From the NCBI RefSeq assembly GCF_027744825.2, contig NC_071342.1, forward strand, positions 11,365,501 through 11,429,500: 64,000 nucleotides of DNA, given 5' to 3'. How positions within the stretch are numbered: the first letter of the stretch is position 1; each line of letters opens with the position of its first letter. The translations under genes were made by a program, and so were the position numbers. The stretch comes from Synchiropus splendidus. Taxonomy: Eukaryota > Chordata > Actinopteri > Syngnathiformes > Callionymidae. Below the pieces are notes generated by a model. The model made no database searches. It was not told the DNA's origin and saw only the letters and a list, made by a program, of their open reading frames with translations. Positions 42,754-57,400 of this stretch are shown here, piece after piece.

Positions 42754-45700
42754 CTGGCAGGGGGGAACCACACGGGCGTCAGCCTCCACTCACCCAGTCC
42801 CCGGCCACCCGCCCGCTCACTCTCTCACTCACCGGCGTCACACAGTTCTCCCGTGTAGCCGCTCTCGCAGTGACAGTAGGCGTCGCCCGTGTCTGAAATC
42901 TGACAGCGGCCGTGTTTGCAGGTCAGGCGTCGGCATGGGTTGAAGAGCTCCCCCTGTTGGTTGCACAGGGCGCCACGGTAACCTTCGGTGCACTCGCAGC
43001 GGTAGGACTGGCTGTCGAGCGGGATGCACTTTCCGTGGACACATCTACGGACAGAAATGCACAAACACTTGAGCGGGAAAAACACACTGTTTCCCTCAAG
43101 AGCTCATTTGATGCGTGGTTCTTGACAGCATAGACTGGTGTATGACTAAAACGTAACGTGACTTCAGCCATGACAAGCCCAATTTCGTCATAGTGTGACG
43201 AAGTAAGGCGATATCATCTCCAGTGGCGTCCACGTAAAGATGACAGATGGCGCCAAATACTTGCATTATGGTTGGGTATTGTTAAGGAATACATTCAGAA
43301 AATGGCTACTACGATGTGGCAGTGTAAGACCAACAACAATATGGACGGCTTGAAGCCAAATCCCCCTCAATCTCTGACACTTACTTCTGTGAATGAGAAA
43401 CTTCAGACATGACGACTATTTAGAATGCGGAAGTGGAATAATAATTATTTTGTCCCGCCGTAGTTGCCGTAGTTAGCAGGTTGTTGGCGGACAAAATAAA
43501 CGTTAGCACAACTATATTCGATAATCTGATGAATTATATTATAGTTCGGATAATTTAAACCACAATTTCAAAACTGTTGCCCTCGGTTGGTTGCTACTCA
43601 AGTCCTGTTTCTCCACTAGATGGCGCCAATCGCTTAACTTCCATGTGATCCCTTCCGGTTGGTCCTATAAATACAGTGGTACCTCGGTTCTCGACCACAA
43701 TCCGTTCCACACGGCCGTTCAAGAAGCGATTTGTTCGAAATCTGAATCGATTTTTCCCATTACAATGAATGGAAAAAGAAATAATGCGTTCCAAGCCTTA
43801 AAATAGGCTTTTGTAGGAGTGAATGTAGAGCGTCTGCTGCTTCTCCGTAGAGACACGGAGTGAGACCAGCAAGAGAAGGCGAGTCGTACTTGCTGCCCTG
43901 GCAGGGGTTGGCAGCCGTCTCATCGCAGTGCGGTCCAGTCCAGCCGGGCTGGCAGTGACACACGGGCCCCTGGGCCCCGTCAGGTTGGCAGATCCCGTGG
44001 ACGCAGTAGATCTTCCTGCAGGGCTCGCAGCCCGGCACCACGCCAGGCTTCATCTGAGTCTTGGTGAAATCCTGCAGCTCGTTGTTGATGTAGAGGTTCT
44101 GGATGCAGCCGTGGAAGCTGGAGCTGTTCTGGATCTGCCACAAATGGAAGGCGCTGGAGTGCACCCCCACTGGCATCCCTGCAGGGGGCGAGAGCAAGAC
44201 TTACACAGGTGGTCGCTCCACGCTGAGGGGACACCGACACACAGCTAACACGGGGCTGGTATGGCAGTAATGAAGGGGTCTTTTTCAAGCACTAGTGGCT
44301 CACAGTGGGGACACGTGGCTGAAAACGGCTGGTGAGTATGAGGGAAACTTCACAACACAGTAGAATCACACGAACAGACAGACAGTTGCTTCCACGAATG
44401 AACACACGAAACAGAAAGTGACTGTGTTTGCTAGTTGTAAATCCGACCACTAGAGGGGGCGTCAAGTTCATCATCATCACGTTTAAAGTCTCTGACGTTG
44501 TGAGGTGATGAGCAAAATCAATCGTGTCAAATGAAAGGGTCGCGGGCCCAAACAGGCCGGGCAAAACCTTTTATGTGGCCCATGAGAGCCTTTAAATAAA
44601 AACGTCAATTTTGGTTTGAACTTATGCGATAAGACGTTTGTTTTCACGACGATGAAATTTGGCATCTAACAAACACAGTCATGACTGAGGGTGTAGATGT
44701 TTGGGAGGAGAAGAAGAGGGAGTGGGGAGAGGAGGGTGTGGGTTGCAGGGCTGGCGGTTGTTTTGGTTGCGGTGGTGACAAAGCGAGGGGAAGGGGAGGT
44801 GATTGACAGTAGTGTAGTAGTTCAGAGTGCCTGCAGAGGAGGGAGGTGTGTTCTGGAGAGGGCCCCTACCCCCCACGTAAAGTGGAGCCTCCCCGTTGAG
44901 GGGCCGCACCGCCCCGAAGCTGTCCATGGTGGTGGGGAGACCACCGTCAATGGACAGGTTCACCATCTGGTCAAAGGTCACCAGCTCCACGGTGTGGAAC
45001 TGGCCGTCGTTGATGGTCTCGGTGCTGTGAGAGACAAAACACCGTCACGACAAGTTGGATGTGACGTGAGGGGCGGCGGTTCTTCGACCAACCTGTAGAT
45101 GGCGTGACCGGGCTGACTGCCAGGGTCGTAGCTGACTTTCACATGACCTTCAAAGAGCTCCACGGCAATGTGGTCGTTGTCGCCGTTGTACAGCAGGATG
45201 CCATTGTCCTCTGCCGTGGACACCTGCGGACATGTGGGTGTCAGCCAGGCGTGGTGATGTCACAGGGCCCTGAAGTGAACGCACCTGCAGGGTGATGTTC
45301 GCCTGAGGCCAGTTCTTCAGGTCAGACAGCAGCAGGTACGAGTCGCGGTCCACAAAGTTGACGCTGACCAACTTCTCGCAGCGCGGCCCTCCGAACTCTG
45401 GAGGACACTGGCAGTAAGCGCGTCCGCCTCTCTCCACACAGGGGGCGCTGTTCTGACAGTCAGCGAGCTCACACAGCGACAGCAGGGAGGGAGGAATCTC
45501 ACACAACTGGCCGCTACACGCCAAGCACAAGGAAAATGTTTCAGAAAGCCACACAAGTGAGGAGTCTGAGCGTGAAACGTCTCTCACCTGAATCCCTCTG
45601 GACACACGCACGAGTAGCCGTTCAGCTCGTCGGAACACTGCGCGCCGTTCTGGCAGCGGTGCTCCTCGCAGTCGTTGTAGTTGACGCTGCAGTCGTCGCC

Positions 45701-46098
45701 CACGTAACCAGGAGCGCAGACACACCTGCAACACACACCAGGCTACCGTCATCTGTGCAGTTACACACGTGATCCGGCAGGTGGGCTGCACACACTGACT
45801 TGGGCCCGGAGGAGGTGATGAGGCAGGTCGACTGATGCTGGCAGGGGCTCCGTCCAGGGGCGCACACGTCCTCCATCTCCTCGCACATCTCCCCTACACA
45901 CACACAGCGTCAGCACCACTCACAACACAACACTCCTGAATGGCTCTACCTGTGTAGTAGGGCGGGCAGAGACAAGTGTAGTTGTTGATCCCGTCAATGC
46001 AGGTGGCGCCATTCTCACAGTCGCTGTCTTCGCAGTCGTCGATGTTGGTTTGGCACGTGGGACCCTCGAAGCCCCGTGGACACATGCAACTGCACACA

Positions 46099-46187
<89 letters not shown>

Positions 46188-46830
46188 AGTCACCTTCTGT
46201 CCTCGTGCAGCAAGTGACAATAACACTCACCTGAACTCTCCCTCCTCGTCCTCGTTCACCTGGCACGTCCCTCCGTTAGCACACGGGCTGCTGACACAAG
46301 CGTTCAGCGCCGTTTCACAGTTCCTCCCCTGCTCACAGAGATCAGTGCGTCCATCACAAAACAGAACACGTGACCACAGGAGTGGGGGACTTACCTTGAA
46401 TCCTGGGGGGCAGCTGCATCTGTAGAGGTTTATCGGGTCGCTGTGGCAGATGCCCTGGTTCTGACAGGGGCCCGACAGACACGGATTACATTTGGCCAGC
46501 ACGTCTGTGTCCACATCACCTGGACGAGCAAATGTGAGGGTCAAACGAAAGCATCCCAACAGAGGTCGATGGATGAGCCCTCGCCACCTATGTTCAGATG
46601 ATGCGGAACACAGTGACTCACCAGTGCACTCAAACTTTTTGGCAGGAGTGGTCAGCAGCAGTTTGCCCTCCATGCCGACTGGACCAGCACATCTAGCGAT
46701 ACCAGGCTCTTTGTATCCGGTCTTGACCCAGTCAGACAACCAGCGCAGACGGCAGTCACAGTGCAGAGGGTTGGCACCGATGGCTCTGTGGAACACAAGG
46801 GACATTTATTTATGACTTGGATTGGAACAA

Positions 46831-46868
<38 letters not shown>

Positions 46869-49800
46869 CCCTTCATTTTCACAAAGAAAAACTATATTTT
46901 GTGAAAAAATTTCGAAAGAACATTGAGCTTTTCCTAGTTTAACAGCTATACTAGTGTATATTCGGAAGTGGATCTGAAATGCTTAAAAGTAGAACCACAG
47001 AAATAAAAAAAAATATTTGTTTAACACTGAATCATTTATTGTTTGAATGATTTTCATTCTCTAAATTTGAAGTTTTTGATTTAATTAAATTTTTAATGCT
47101 ACTTTAAACTTTTTTACTTATTAAAATAAATACATATATCCGATGGATATTTCACTCATAAAAAAAACAATATTCTGTTTAAATATATAAATTAAAATTT
47201 CTTCTGAACGCTCAATAGCTTATGCAGTACTGAAAATGTTCAATTAAAACATCAGACATTACCTGCTAAAATGGTTGCTCACAATCATTTATAAAGAAAA
47301 CTTTTCCTTCATGATATTGTGACAAAATTTAAATCCCCCCAATAAACTCTGAGATAGTTACCATTCCCAATTCCTTCCTCTTAAAAGATGACAATCATTT
47401 TGAAAACATGACCGTCAGACCGCGCGGAACATGCAGCAAATGCAGTGCAAAAAGAAGCCACTAGGTGTCTCTGTTTCTTCATCTAAAAACTAAAACCAGG
47501 CCGATGCAGGAAACCACGCACAAAAAGAGTCTCAGCTCAGAGTGAAACCGGACTTTAAGCGACTTGTCTGGACGGTGGATTAATACAAGACGTGAACAGG
47601 AGTCAATCTTAACCACTTCTCTACCGGTGGCCATGAATCAATGTTCCTCTGTCCTGCTGCTGGACGCAGGAACACCCTGAATCGATGGTGTTCCATTATG
47701 GTAGAACACAATCTCATCTTTCAGGCCGGGCCAATGGCTGACATCTGCTAACATGAAAGCCACTTGACTGTGACTGTGGATCAATGACTCCCCCACCTCA
47801 CCGCCCCTTCACTCTCCAGCACTTGTTCTGTAAAATGTCGGTGTTGACTTCCCCTCCTGTTCCTCCCTTGCAAACACTGACACTGATATAGGCTTATTGA
47901 TCAGCAGCTGCCGCGGGACATCAGCTCGGGATGACAGGAGGGCAGCTGGGAGTCAACACTGCTGAGATTGTATATTTTCATCCTCCCGCACGGCGGCACA
48001 CAAAATTACACGCACAAATATACAAAAGCCGAGCAAACAGAAAACAGGACCACAGTGACTCTGGCTGTGTACTTTGGAGACGGAAGACAGAGATGAGAGA
48101 GTGGAGGTCTCTGTATGTTGCTTTAACCACAGAGTCAATTAAGGGAGGGCCCACCAAGGAGGACCACAGACCCGCCACTGTGATCCGCACTCCTGCCTCG
48201 ACCTCGACGCTCCTTGAGAAAAGAAGGTCGACGGCACGAGCAAGAGGGAATATTGTTGCTCTACACTTACAAGTGGGACAGCGAGGCCACGTCGCTGAAG
48301 ATTCCGTCGGGAAGTTCTGAGATTTCGTTGCCATGGAGAGACCTTTAAAGAGGACAGAAGAAAACGAATGTGATAAGTTCTTCAAGTTTAAGACATTTTG
48401 TCTTGCTGCAGTAGCCACTGCAGCAAGGCTTGTGTGAAAAAATGTTTATTATGAGCAGTGGGAACACTCATGTTTAGAGAGTCTGAGAGCTGCGAAGCCT
48501 CCTCAAGTGTGGAGGAAGCACCTTTTGAACGTCATCACACCTTGATCTTGATGTGAGCTGTAATCATTTGAGGCCACAGAGAGATGCACCACAGCAGCCA
48601 TATCATGGGACGAGAATAGTCCATGACCAGTCTCACGCGAGGAGCTCTGTGACCACTGCATCCATATTTGCTGTGTCATTGACAGTCCTTCTTGGAACCT
48701 TATCGGTCAAGAGATTGAGTGCGCTGCATTGAGGCTGAGAATGGTGAGAAGTTTGCCTCAGGCTAGATCCACACATGTTACTGTCTGACCTTTTTTTCCT
48801 GTGGATTTAAAAAAAGTGCTCTGAAAACAGCGCACCACATGCGCCTGGCCTGGAGCATAACAAACCAGGATGAATAGTATGTACAAGTCACACTGGAGCC
48901 ATGCACTAGCGATGGGTAGATGGAGACCATGAAACACTGTTGCAGGGTTGATGAAACAGTGTCCTAATTTCTCAACCACTTGGTTTAGAAATGATGTGAG
49001 GTTTCCTTGAATTAGTCATACGGCAGACAGTGCCATCTGGTGGCCCCTGAAAACCAGGACAATGTTTCATGAAACTTCATCCACCCATCAATACCATGCA
49101 CGTTTCTGAATAAACACGAGTGGAGATGGAAACAGTGGTGTTTCCAGTCTACTGTCAGGGATGACACTCTCTTTTAGAAAGAGTCAGACACGTGTGGACG
49201 GAGGGTCTCTCCGACATGGACAGCTCGACATGATCGGATACACAGTCTTTATCGTCGCTTGTGTACAAATACTTCCAGTTGCTTGCTATTCCCCAGAAGA
49301 GAAAACAGGGGGACAAGGCGACTCAGCTTAACAAGTGGATGAGTGATGGTGGTCGTAATGCGGCAGGTCATTACCACCTCTGACCGCACGCTAATGTTAC
49401 CACAGCGCCGGCACATGACACATCTGCTCTCCGCGCCTGGATAAGGAGAAGTGATGTATAAACAGGCTTTGAAAGTCAACTTCCTTCTCACTTTGATCTG
49501 AGCATTACGGCTAAGCCGCGGAAGAGACGGCGGAGCCTGGTCAGTCTGAGGACACGCCGGCTTCACCAGACAACAAGTTCATTGGCGCAAGTGCGGCGGA
49601 CAAGGCTTATTAGTGTGCTGGGTGGCGGCAGAACAGACTGGATGTGGCAGGCACGGAGCCAGAAGCGGTGTACCAGCCCGGCAGGTCTCTCATGGGGAAG
49701 CAGTCAGGGAGTCTCCGGGACGAAACCCGATCTACTCTCCAACCAGCAGCCTCTCTCTCTGTCTCCTTTCTTCTCCACTGACAGCTGCAGACCATTACAT

Positions 49801-51416
49801 CACTCCATCCTACCTTCGACAAGGAGCCCGCGGTCCGGCCAAGATCTCCGAATAAAAAATGGATGTGAAGCCTGTCAGGCAAAACGCTGATTTAATATCA
49901 CAGACGGAGGCCGTGCAGCTGAAATCTGTTACGGACGCGTTCATCTGCAACCAGTTAAAACACTGAGGTCTGTCCAGTGGGCTGCTGAACTCCCTTACTT
50001 TTCAAATGACTTCTAACAAAGAGGACAGCACAGTGCAATATTGAAAGAGAAACTTTCTTTGGGCTGTAGTCGTGTTACATTTCACTCTTTGCTTTCAGCT
50101 GATGGATGACTTCCCCAAATGCAGCTGATTTACTGAGAAGAAATCACTTCAACGCTCCTGATATCACCGAGCAAGGATGAAACTTCAGATGGGCTCGACC
50201 CTTAAAAAGTCAGAGTCACGGGATGAACAAGACTTCTAGCTACTGAAGGCCTTACAAGTAGCTCATTTGAACAGAAAGCATGTGTTTCTCTCGGACTGCC
50301 CCTCACTAGGTACATGTTTCTTTCAACATACAATCACAGTCCTCCTTTTCACTCATTTTGGAGGTTTCCTGACCAATTGTTGACTATTTTAACCTCCACT
50401 TGCTGGTCAGACAGAACAGTTCTTATCTTTGTGGGTGGTAATATCAACATGTACAGGAGGAAATCTGTATTTCAGGCTCCTGCAGGCAAGATAAAATGAC
50501 TTGGAGGGCCGGAGTCGAGTTGAGTTTGACGCATACCTTGGAGTAATTTTTTTTAAGATCAATAAACTCCAAACTTTCTGTGGATAAAAAAATGTGCAAT
50601 ACCGGAGTCCAACACGGAGACAGCACTTGTGTGAAGTGAACTGTGTCCGCCAGAGCCAGTACAATGATGATGGGAATGACAAAGAGGATAAAAAAGAAAA
50701 CGTTTTGTTTGTTAATATTCAGGTTTGTAAATGCTATTATAGTAAGCCAAGTCAGGAAAATTATAATCCAATGAAGGAGAATAATAGCCAGACACATTTA
50801 TGCAAGTGGGAGGAAACCTACGGAGCCCTGGGAAGGGACATGCATGTTTATCTTTTGGATGTAACTTGCATGACTTTATTGCTTTTTTAAGCCAAGATAA
50901 CAGTTTTCTCGAGATATATTTTATCTCAAGATACAATCGTTAATGTCAGCACATGCGTATTTTGTATACATCCACCTGTAACCACTATGTCTCCCATGGC
51001 TTTGTAACTGTTCGTCTACATTGTCAGTCACTGTCTGTAGGTCAGTGCGTTTTAAACACTCTGATCAAGTGCCTTCTACTCAAAATGATACCATGTCGCT
51101 AAGCTATATGTATTGGAATTGGCATGTGTGACTTTATTATTTCTTTCTATCCCGAGATAATAGTTATCTCGAGATCATTTCTAAAAATCTAAAAGTTTAT
51201 ATCCGAGGCTGATGCTCTCTGATGACCATGGAGTTCTTGTTCGAGATTTGTTTATTTAACTAACTTTCTCTATCTCTTCTGTTTTGAGTTTCTTCTCACT
51301 TTGTCCTCTCGCAGCTTTGAAACACATGGTGGCGCTGCCCCGACTCAGTCCACTCTCACCTAATACCCAGCAGGCCAATTAGCAGTTTATTAATCCACGG
51401 CTCCAACCGCAAACAT

Positions 51417-51463
<47 letters not shown>

Positions 51464-54400
51464 GAACACAGCAAGAGCAAAGCGCACGGCGTACACGCCA
51501 GACCGTTTGAAGCGGTGAGCGTTAATGATTCTTCTCCTCTTTACGGCTCTGTAAAGCCAAAGGTGCTGCTTTATGAAGGCGGGGCACATCAGTGCACGTG
51601 AGCGTGTCTCGCTCGGAGGGCGCGGTGGTTTCTGTGAAGCTTCCAACTATGAACTTTGAACCCAGTGTGGAGTCCTAAAAGGGGCTGATGGCTGAGTGCA
51701 GTTCAAGAGCAAGAAGCTGGGGTCCCAACATCCACATTTAATGGGAGGCTTTCCATTGATCAGTGAGGCAGTAAAGACATCAAAGTTCTCTGCTTCACTT
51801 CGACTCCGTCTGACTGAGACAGTAAGTCACTCCAGACACCCCGTACAGCGTACGGGTGAGAGCGAGCTTGTGTGTGTATATATATATATGTACTTCTAAG
51901 CCTGTGCTCGGTGTCTGAGCCGGGCCTCACATGGCGTCGGGCACATTTGCACGGTGCGATATTTCAGATGTGAAGGTGGCGTGAGTGAGTGAGAGCAGAA
52001 ATAACGGATGCAGCTTCATTAGAGATCAAAGCAACAGGCGAGCGAGGCGGCATCGGCTAATGATGACCGAGCGTCACTCTCATTCCACGCTAAAAGGCCT
52101 CTTACGCTTTGTGTCTCGTAATGATGGCGGGGCTTTCGCCGAATCCGTCGTAAAAAGAGGCTTTGTCGAAGCTTTGTTGTCAGTCGTAAAAAGTGCGCCT
52201 GCTAGGAGCAGACATGGAGGGCCGCTAGCTCTGCTCCCACACACGTACCGGCGGGCGTCGGGCCAGTGGATGATGTTCGCACACACACGTACACGCCGGC
52301 GTAATCTCCTCGCAGCTTCTCCCACACCAGACGCAAATGTGTCTGTTTTCACATTCCACACTTTGGCCGGGTCGATCAAGTCTTGAGGCTCCTTCAGTTC
52401 ATCACAGTGGACCGTCATGTTAAAACAAGCCTTATCAAGCTGCTACCATTTAAAATAGGTCAGAGATCGTGCGTGTTTTTCTGAACTGTCATCAGTGTTT
52501 AGACTCCACAGCAACTCTCAGCATCTGTGTCACACGCCCTGGAGTCAGCTGCCAAAATATCCTCCTTAATAGCTCATTTATTCCACTTGTGATGTCTCCA
52601 CCGGGTTTTGTTCACTTATCCATGTCAGGTGTCAAAGGGCTTTAAAAAAACTGGCAGCATGAGACGCCTGACCTTTACTTGGCCAGGCTTCGTCGGCTCA
52701 GACGGCTGCACGCGTTCAATACAGACATTTAAAAACACATTTCTGTCACGGCAATGAAGTGAGACCACAGCAACATGTCAAATCCTTCATGCTACTGTCA
52801 TGTCCACAGTTGAAGTGAAGTGATTATGCAACAGACTAATTCATATTGCGTAGAACTTACAGCAGCCGGAGGGAGTGCAGCCCGCTGAGTGCCATTTCGG
52901 GAATGCAGCGCAAGGAGTTGTAGCTGAGGATGCTGCAATGTGGAAAACAGTCAGGAGACGCATTAGGAGATGCCGTAACCATCCCAGCAGCGCGGCGGTG
53001 ACGGGCGACTCACAGTGTGGTGAGCTGGCTCATGTTGGCAAAAGATGAGTTGGTCAGAGAGTTGATCTTGTTGTTGCTCAGATCTCTGCGAAAAAAGATG
53101 GGATTTTAAAACGACAGGGAAAGCGACGACACCAAGTCGGACACTTACACCAACTGCAGGTACTTGAAAGTCGACAGCTCCTTTGGAACGACACTGAACT
53201 GATTTCCATCCAAATATCTGAAGACAGATCGGAATATTAATGACATTAATAAAATGGCAAGTCATTTAATGAGAAATGAATGAAGAAATACAGAGCTAGT
53301 TTTATACTGTTTTTATCCAACGAGGAGCTGAGATCTGCTGTAGTGACCAACTGTGCTGGGCTGATACTTTACGGTGAAAAATAGAATCCACATTACGTGC
53401 TCCAAACAAAACAAATGACTTATTGCCGTGACAGCTGATGAAGAACTCTGTTTTGCTTGTCGGTCAGTGGTTCAGTAAATTACCTCATTAATTGGTGTTT
53501 TGATCTGCTGAAGTGGTTTGGACCAAACCGCAAATTGTCCTGCTGCTAGTGTCGCTAAGAGAAATGATTTCCACCATGGGTGAGCTCCAGCTAGAATCCC
53601 AGCACAAGACGGTCGCTGGCCAGATGTGCTCCATGAATTCACTCCGACATTGTTTTGTTTCCAGAGAACGGATCCTTGGGAGAGTTAGTCCCCAGTAGGA
53701 GGGGATGCTGTGTTGCACGAGAAAAACAAACTGCGCGACTATGGTGTCTGATTCAAAGGAGCAGAGTGAGCGTCCCTTTCGCCACGGCTTGTTTTGACAG
53801 CAACCTAGCCATGCTTGACTCATACAAAGGTTTTTTGAATGGCTGTTGAGGTCTGGAAAGGTAGAAGAACTGTGTCACTTTCACTGTTTGGACTGGACTA
53901 ATCCAGGACGTTCATCACAAAAAGACTGATATGGGACTGAACAGAATGCCCCCTTGGCTTGGTGTTCATGGAAAAAAAGGGGTTTTGAGTGAGCATTTTT
54001 CAGTTGACAGAGGAGCAGTAATGGATGACTGGTGTGTGCTGCAGTTGCAAAAGGGAGTGGTGGTATCTCAGGGGGGTGATAAATTGTGCACCTGAGAATT
54101 GACAATAACAGGAAGGCGACACAGTGTTTGTTGGAGCTGTGACAGTGTGGAACCCATCCAGCCCATCAGTTGGTTTAATTGTGCGTGATTGCTAACTGTG
54201 CCTCTTGTTCCTCTGAGTGAGATGCACAGCTGCAGGGTCTATTCCTGAACTACTAAGCGACGAATATGAAGTGTTTCTTTGTTATATCTGCAGGTGACGG
54301 TGACACTTTGTCACAGGCTGACATGGTGTTCCCAGTCAACAGCACTGCTTTGCAGATCAGGGTACACACTGACAGGAGCGGAGCACGGTCCAGTTCACAC

Positions 54401-57400
54401 GCTGGTGTATGTTCTAGCAGTGGACATCATGCCTGGGGTGCTGCGGCAACCCCGCTGACTGCCAACAAACGCTGCGACCACAGGCCTGTCACCTTGATAA
54501 ATGGCTGATTTGGGGTCTGAGCCAGGCTGCGGGGGCTTTCTCTGGCTATTGTTGTGGATTGGAGTCAAGAATCAGAAGCGGTGGTGGTGGTGGGGGGGTG
54601 GTATCCGGCTAGTTAGGGGGTTTGGGTTCTGGGCTAATGATAGGTAATGATGGTCTGCAGGACACTTTGGATAATGACGGAGTAGCAAACTCTGCAGATG
54701 ACAAGATGAAAGCCTGGAACAGAGGGGCACACCTGGTCACACCTGCTGGGACAATGACAGCCCTTTAAGGCTTTCACAGCATGCGTGTGTGTGTGTGTGT
54801 GTGAGTCACTGAGTGTGAACTACTCGGAGCAGTATTGGAAAGTTCCAGACCTTTCCCTTCCCCTGTCCATTTGAAAACTGCTCATTAAAATGTCCCTTTG
54901 CTCCTGTGGACCGGCGTTTGGACCTCACACAAATATGCACGCACAAATACGCACACACTGACTGGCTACAAGTCAAGAAGTGACATCAGTTCAAGCCCTG
55001 AGGTCTGCAGGGAGCACGGGGGAAGAATGTCTGAGAGAAGCACCGCAGGCCGTGTTGGCTCCTCGCCTCTCATCTTTTATTCCAAATCTGGCTTCATTGT
55101 CTCCGCTAATTTCATCGACGACGCTCGAGTCTTTCGATCTCATGCTGTTAAAAACCAGACTAGACAAAGACTAGTACATTTTCACAGCATCAAACTGTAC
55201 ATCTATGATGTTGCTGTATGCTGCTTTTATCAGTCTGAGAGTGAGAGAGAGGGAACTCTGAAGGTTTTCTTTCAACTGCGACTTGATATTTGAAGCACTG
55301 TGAGAGAGAATATTCTCATTTGCCATCACTTCCTTTGACGTTGTGTGTGCTTGTGTACTTTCATTTGCAACCTTGGTGAAGACACTTAAGAGGCTTTGAG
55401 ATTGACTTGCATCTTTAAGCATAGCACACCTGTCATCATGGCCTTGAGTAACAAGTGAAGAGTTCATCTGAAAATATCATTTTGATTCTTAATACCAGGC
55501 ACAGAGGAAGGTGCAAATAAATACCACCTCATTTTACTCCACACAGCAGACCTTCGACCTACACGGATCAGTGACATTTTGTAGACCTAAAAGATCTGCT
55601 CAAGAATTTGTGACGTCATAAAGGCGTAAAGTGTAAGTGGGAGAGTAAGTCACGCCCCTCTACGTCCGCCTCATGGGACCAACAAATATGAACGGGAGTC
55701 AAAAGTTATTTTCTGATCCAGCCTGAAATATGCCATAGATCTCACATATGATGTCTGTGAAGTTCTAATGCTGTGAGAGCACTGCTTTTTGTAGCGAGCT
55801 CCTATTCTGATCACAGGCTCTGACTCGATAGTCGGTCAGTGAGTGAGAGGGAGCATGTGGGAGAAGCTCTACAGGGTCACGGTAAGTGTTTAACAGTGTC
55901 AGCTATTGTTTGCTCTCTTCTACTTCTGGTAGTTTAGTACCTTTAGCATCTGCCTGAGTCGGATTCTACTGTGACATTTTATTTGTAGTCAAATAATTAG
56001 GTATAAATAACACAACAAACATTAAACATTTGAGTTGAGGCACAGCTTATGTGTGATCCAGGGCATGAGGAAAGAAAATAACTTTGATCTCCCCACAGAC
56101 CTCCATTCATTTTTTTCTGATCCGATCTTCGGTACCAGACTGACTGAGCGGAAGGCCCAGAGACTCCCAATACAACATGTGTGCCAAACTCCAGGCCCGT
56201 GGCCCACATCCAGGCCAATACATTTGAAATCAAATCCGGACAAATTTAAAGTGCACCGAAAACTAGATCACCCTCAGGACATGTTGATATCTAAACAAAC
56301 AAATATCACTGTTCAAGTTTTGCTTTCAGTCAAACTAACATACGTGGGATTATAAATGTCAAGAATTAATCTGGAAATTTCCTTAAAATTAAAGCAGGAA
56401 AATGGTGATTCTAAGAAAGATGGGCAACTGGATGGATCTTTGTGTTGACATGTTTTGAGTCAGTGGTTAAGGAGGACAAGTTTCTTCCCTGGGGCGATTG
56501 ACTGCGACACCCCTGATACACAGACATCACTGTGTGTTTTTCGTTTTGGTCAGGGCCGACAACTGAGAACAAGCTTCCATCATTCCAATTCCAAGAGGGA
56601 AGAGGAAGCTTGGAAGTGTATTCCGGGATGCTCCCTGCTGAGCGCACACCGCAGCAACACGTCAGTCCAATCTGTTTTTGTGACCATGTGTGTGACGGCA
56701 CCTTGCACTGGTGGTGTCATGAACATTTGCCGTTATGTTCGATGGAGCAATGGGGGCAGAGACTCATCTGTTTTGATTCCATTCAAAAGGATGTCAAGCC
56801 TGAGAAATAAGCTTAACTCTCTTCAGTGATTTCAAGGAGTTAGAAGGCTCTGCTTATTTACAGGTGTCATGTTTTGGCTGAGATTGATTGGTTCAGAGTG
56901 GACTAAAAATACCCGGAACAAAGCTTTAAAACATCAGAACTGATCATGAACGTCAGGAAACTCACAGTTCAGTGACATTTCTGGGAATGCCTTTGGGCAG
57001 TGCGTGGAGGTGCTTGTTGCTGCAGCGCACCACAGTCTCCAGGCAAGTGCATTCGCTGGGGCACTGGGGTCTCGGCACACAGCTGGACTCCTCCTGGCCT
57101 GGGAAAAGAGAAGATCCCGAACATGGAGTCAACAGCGATATATACACACAGGCCGCTTGTAACGCGGGACAAAAAAGACCTAAAAGCGATGGCCTGGCAT
57201 TGAGACAAGAAAAAAAGGAAATGGGTGAGTAAAGCAGGACAGGATAAAGGATTGTCAGTAATGTAATATCGACCAGCAAGGACAAAAGTGGTGACTGCAC
57301 AAGGTCTGAAGACTCATTCATTCAGGTGTAAATAGGCTGACTGGTCAATAAGACAAACAGCTCAATAGCTCAACTCTGCCCGCCATCGACTGGAAGCCCA

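Larger units (their letters stand above)
43045..43889. other. slit1 intron, non-coding
   Basis: No gene. It contains the CTCF-like motif and the Tigger-like fragment listed separately. Confidence 0.5.
48343..52860. other. slit1 intron, non-coding
   Basis: No gene seen. It contains a hAT MITE (48907-49093), a related pair of palindromic CTCGAG repeats (50872-50915 and 51130-51175) and a (CA)n(TA)n tract (51417-51463). Confidence 0.45.

Noticed and set aside
45894..46266. Open frames rich in Cys-Val or His-Thr at 46 kb and similar ones at 61.8-62.0 kb
   Set aside because: They are translations of the CA/GT repeats. Only the exon at 45950-46089 is real.
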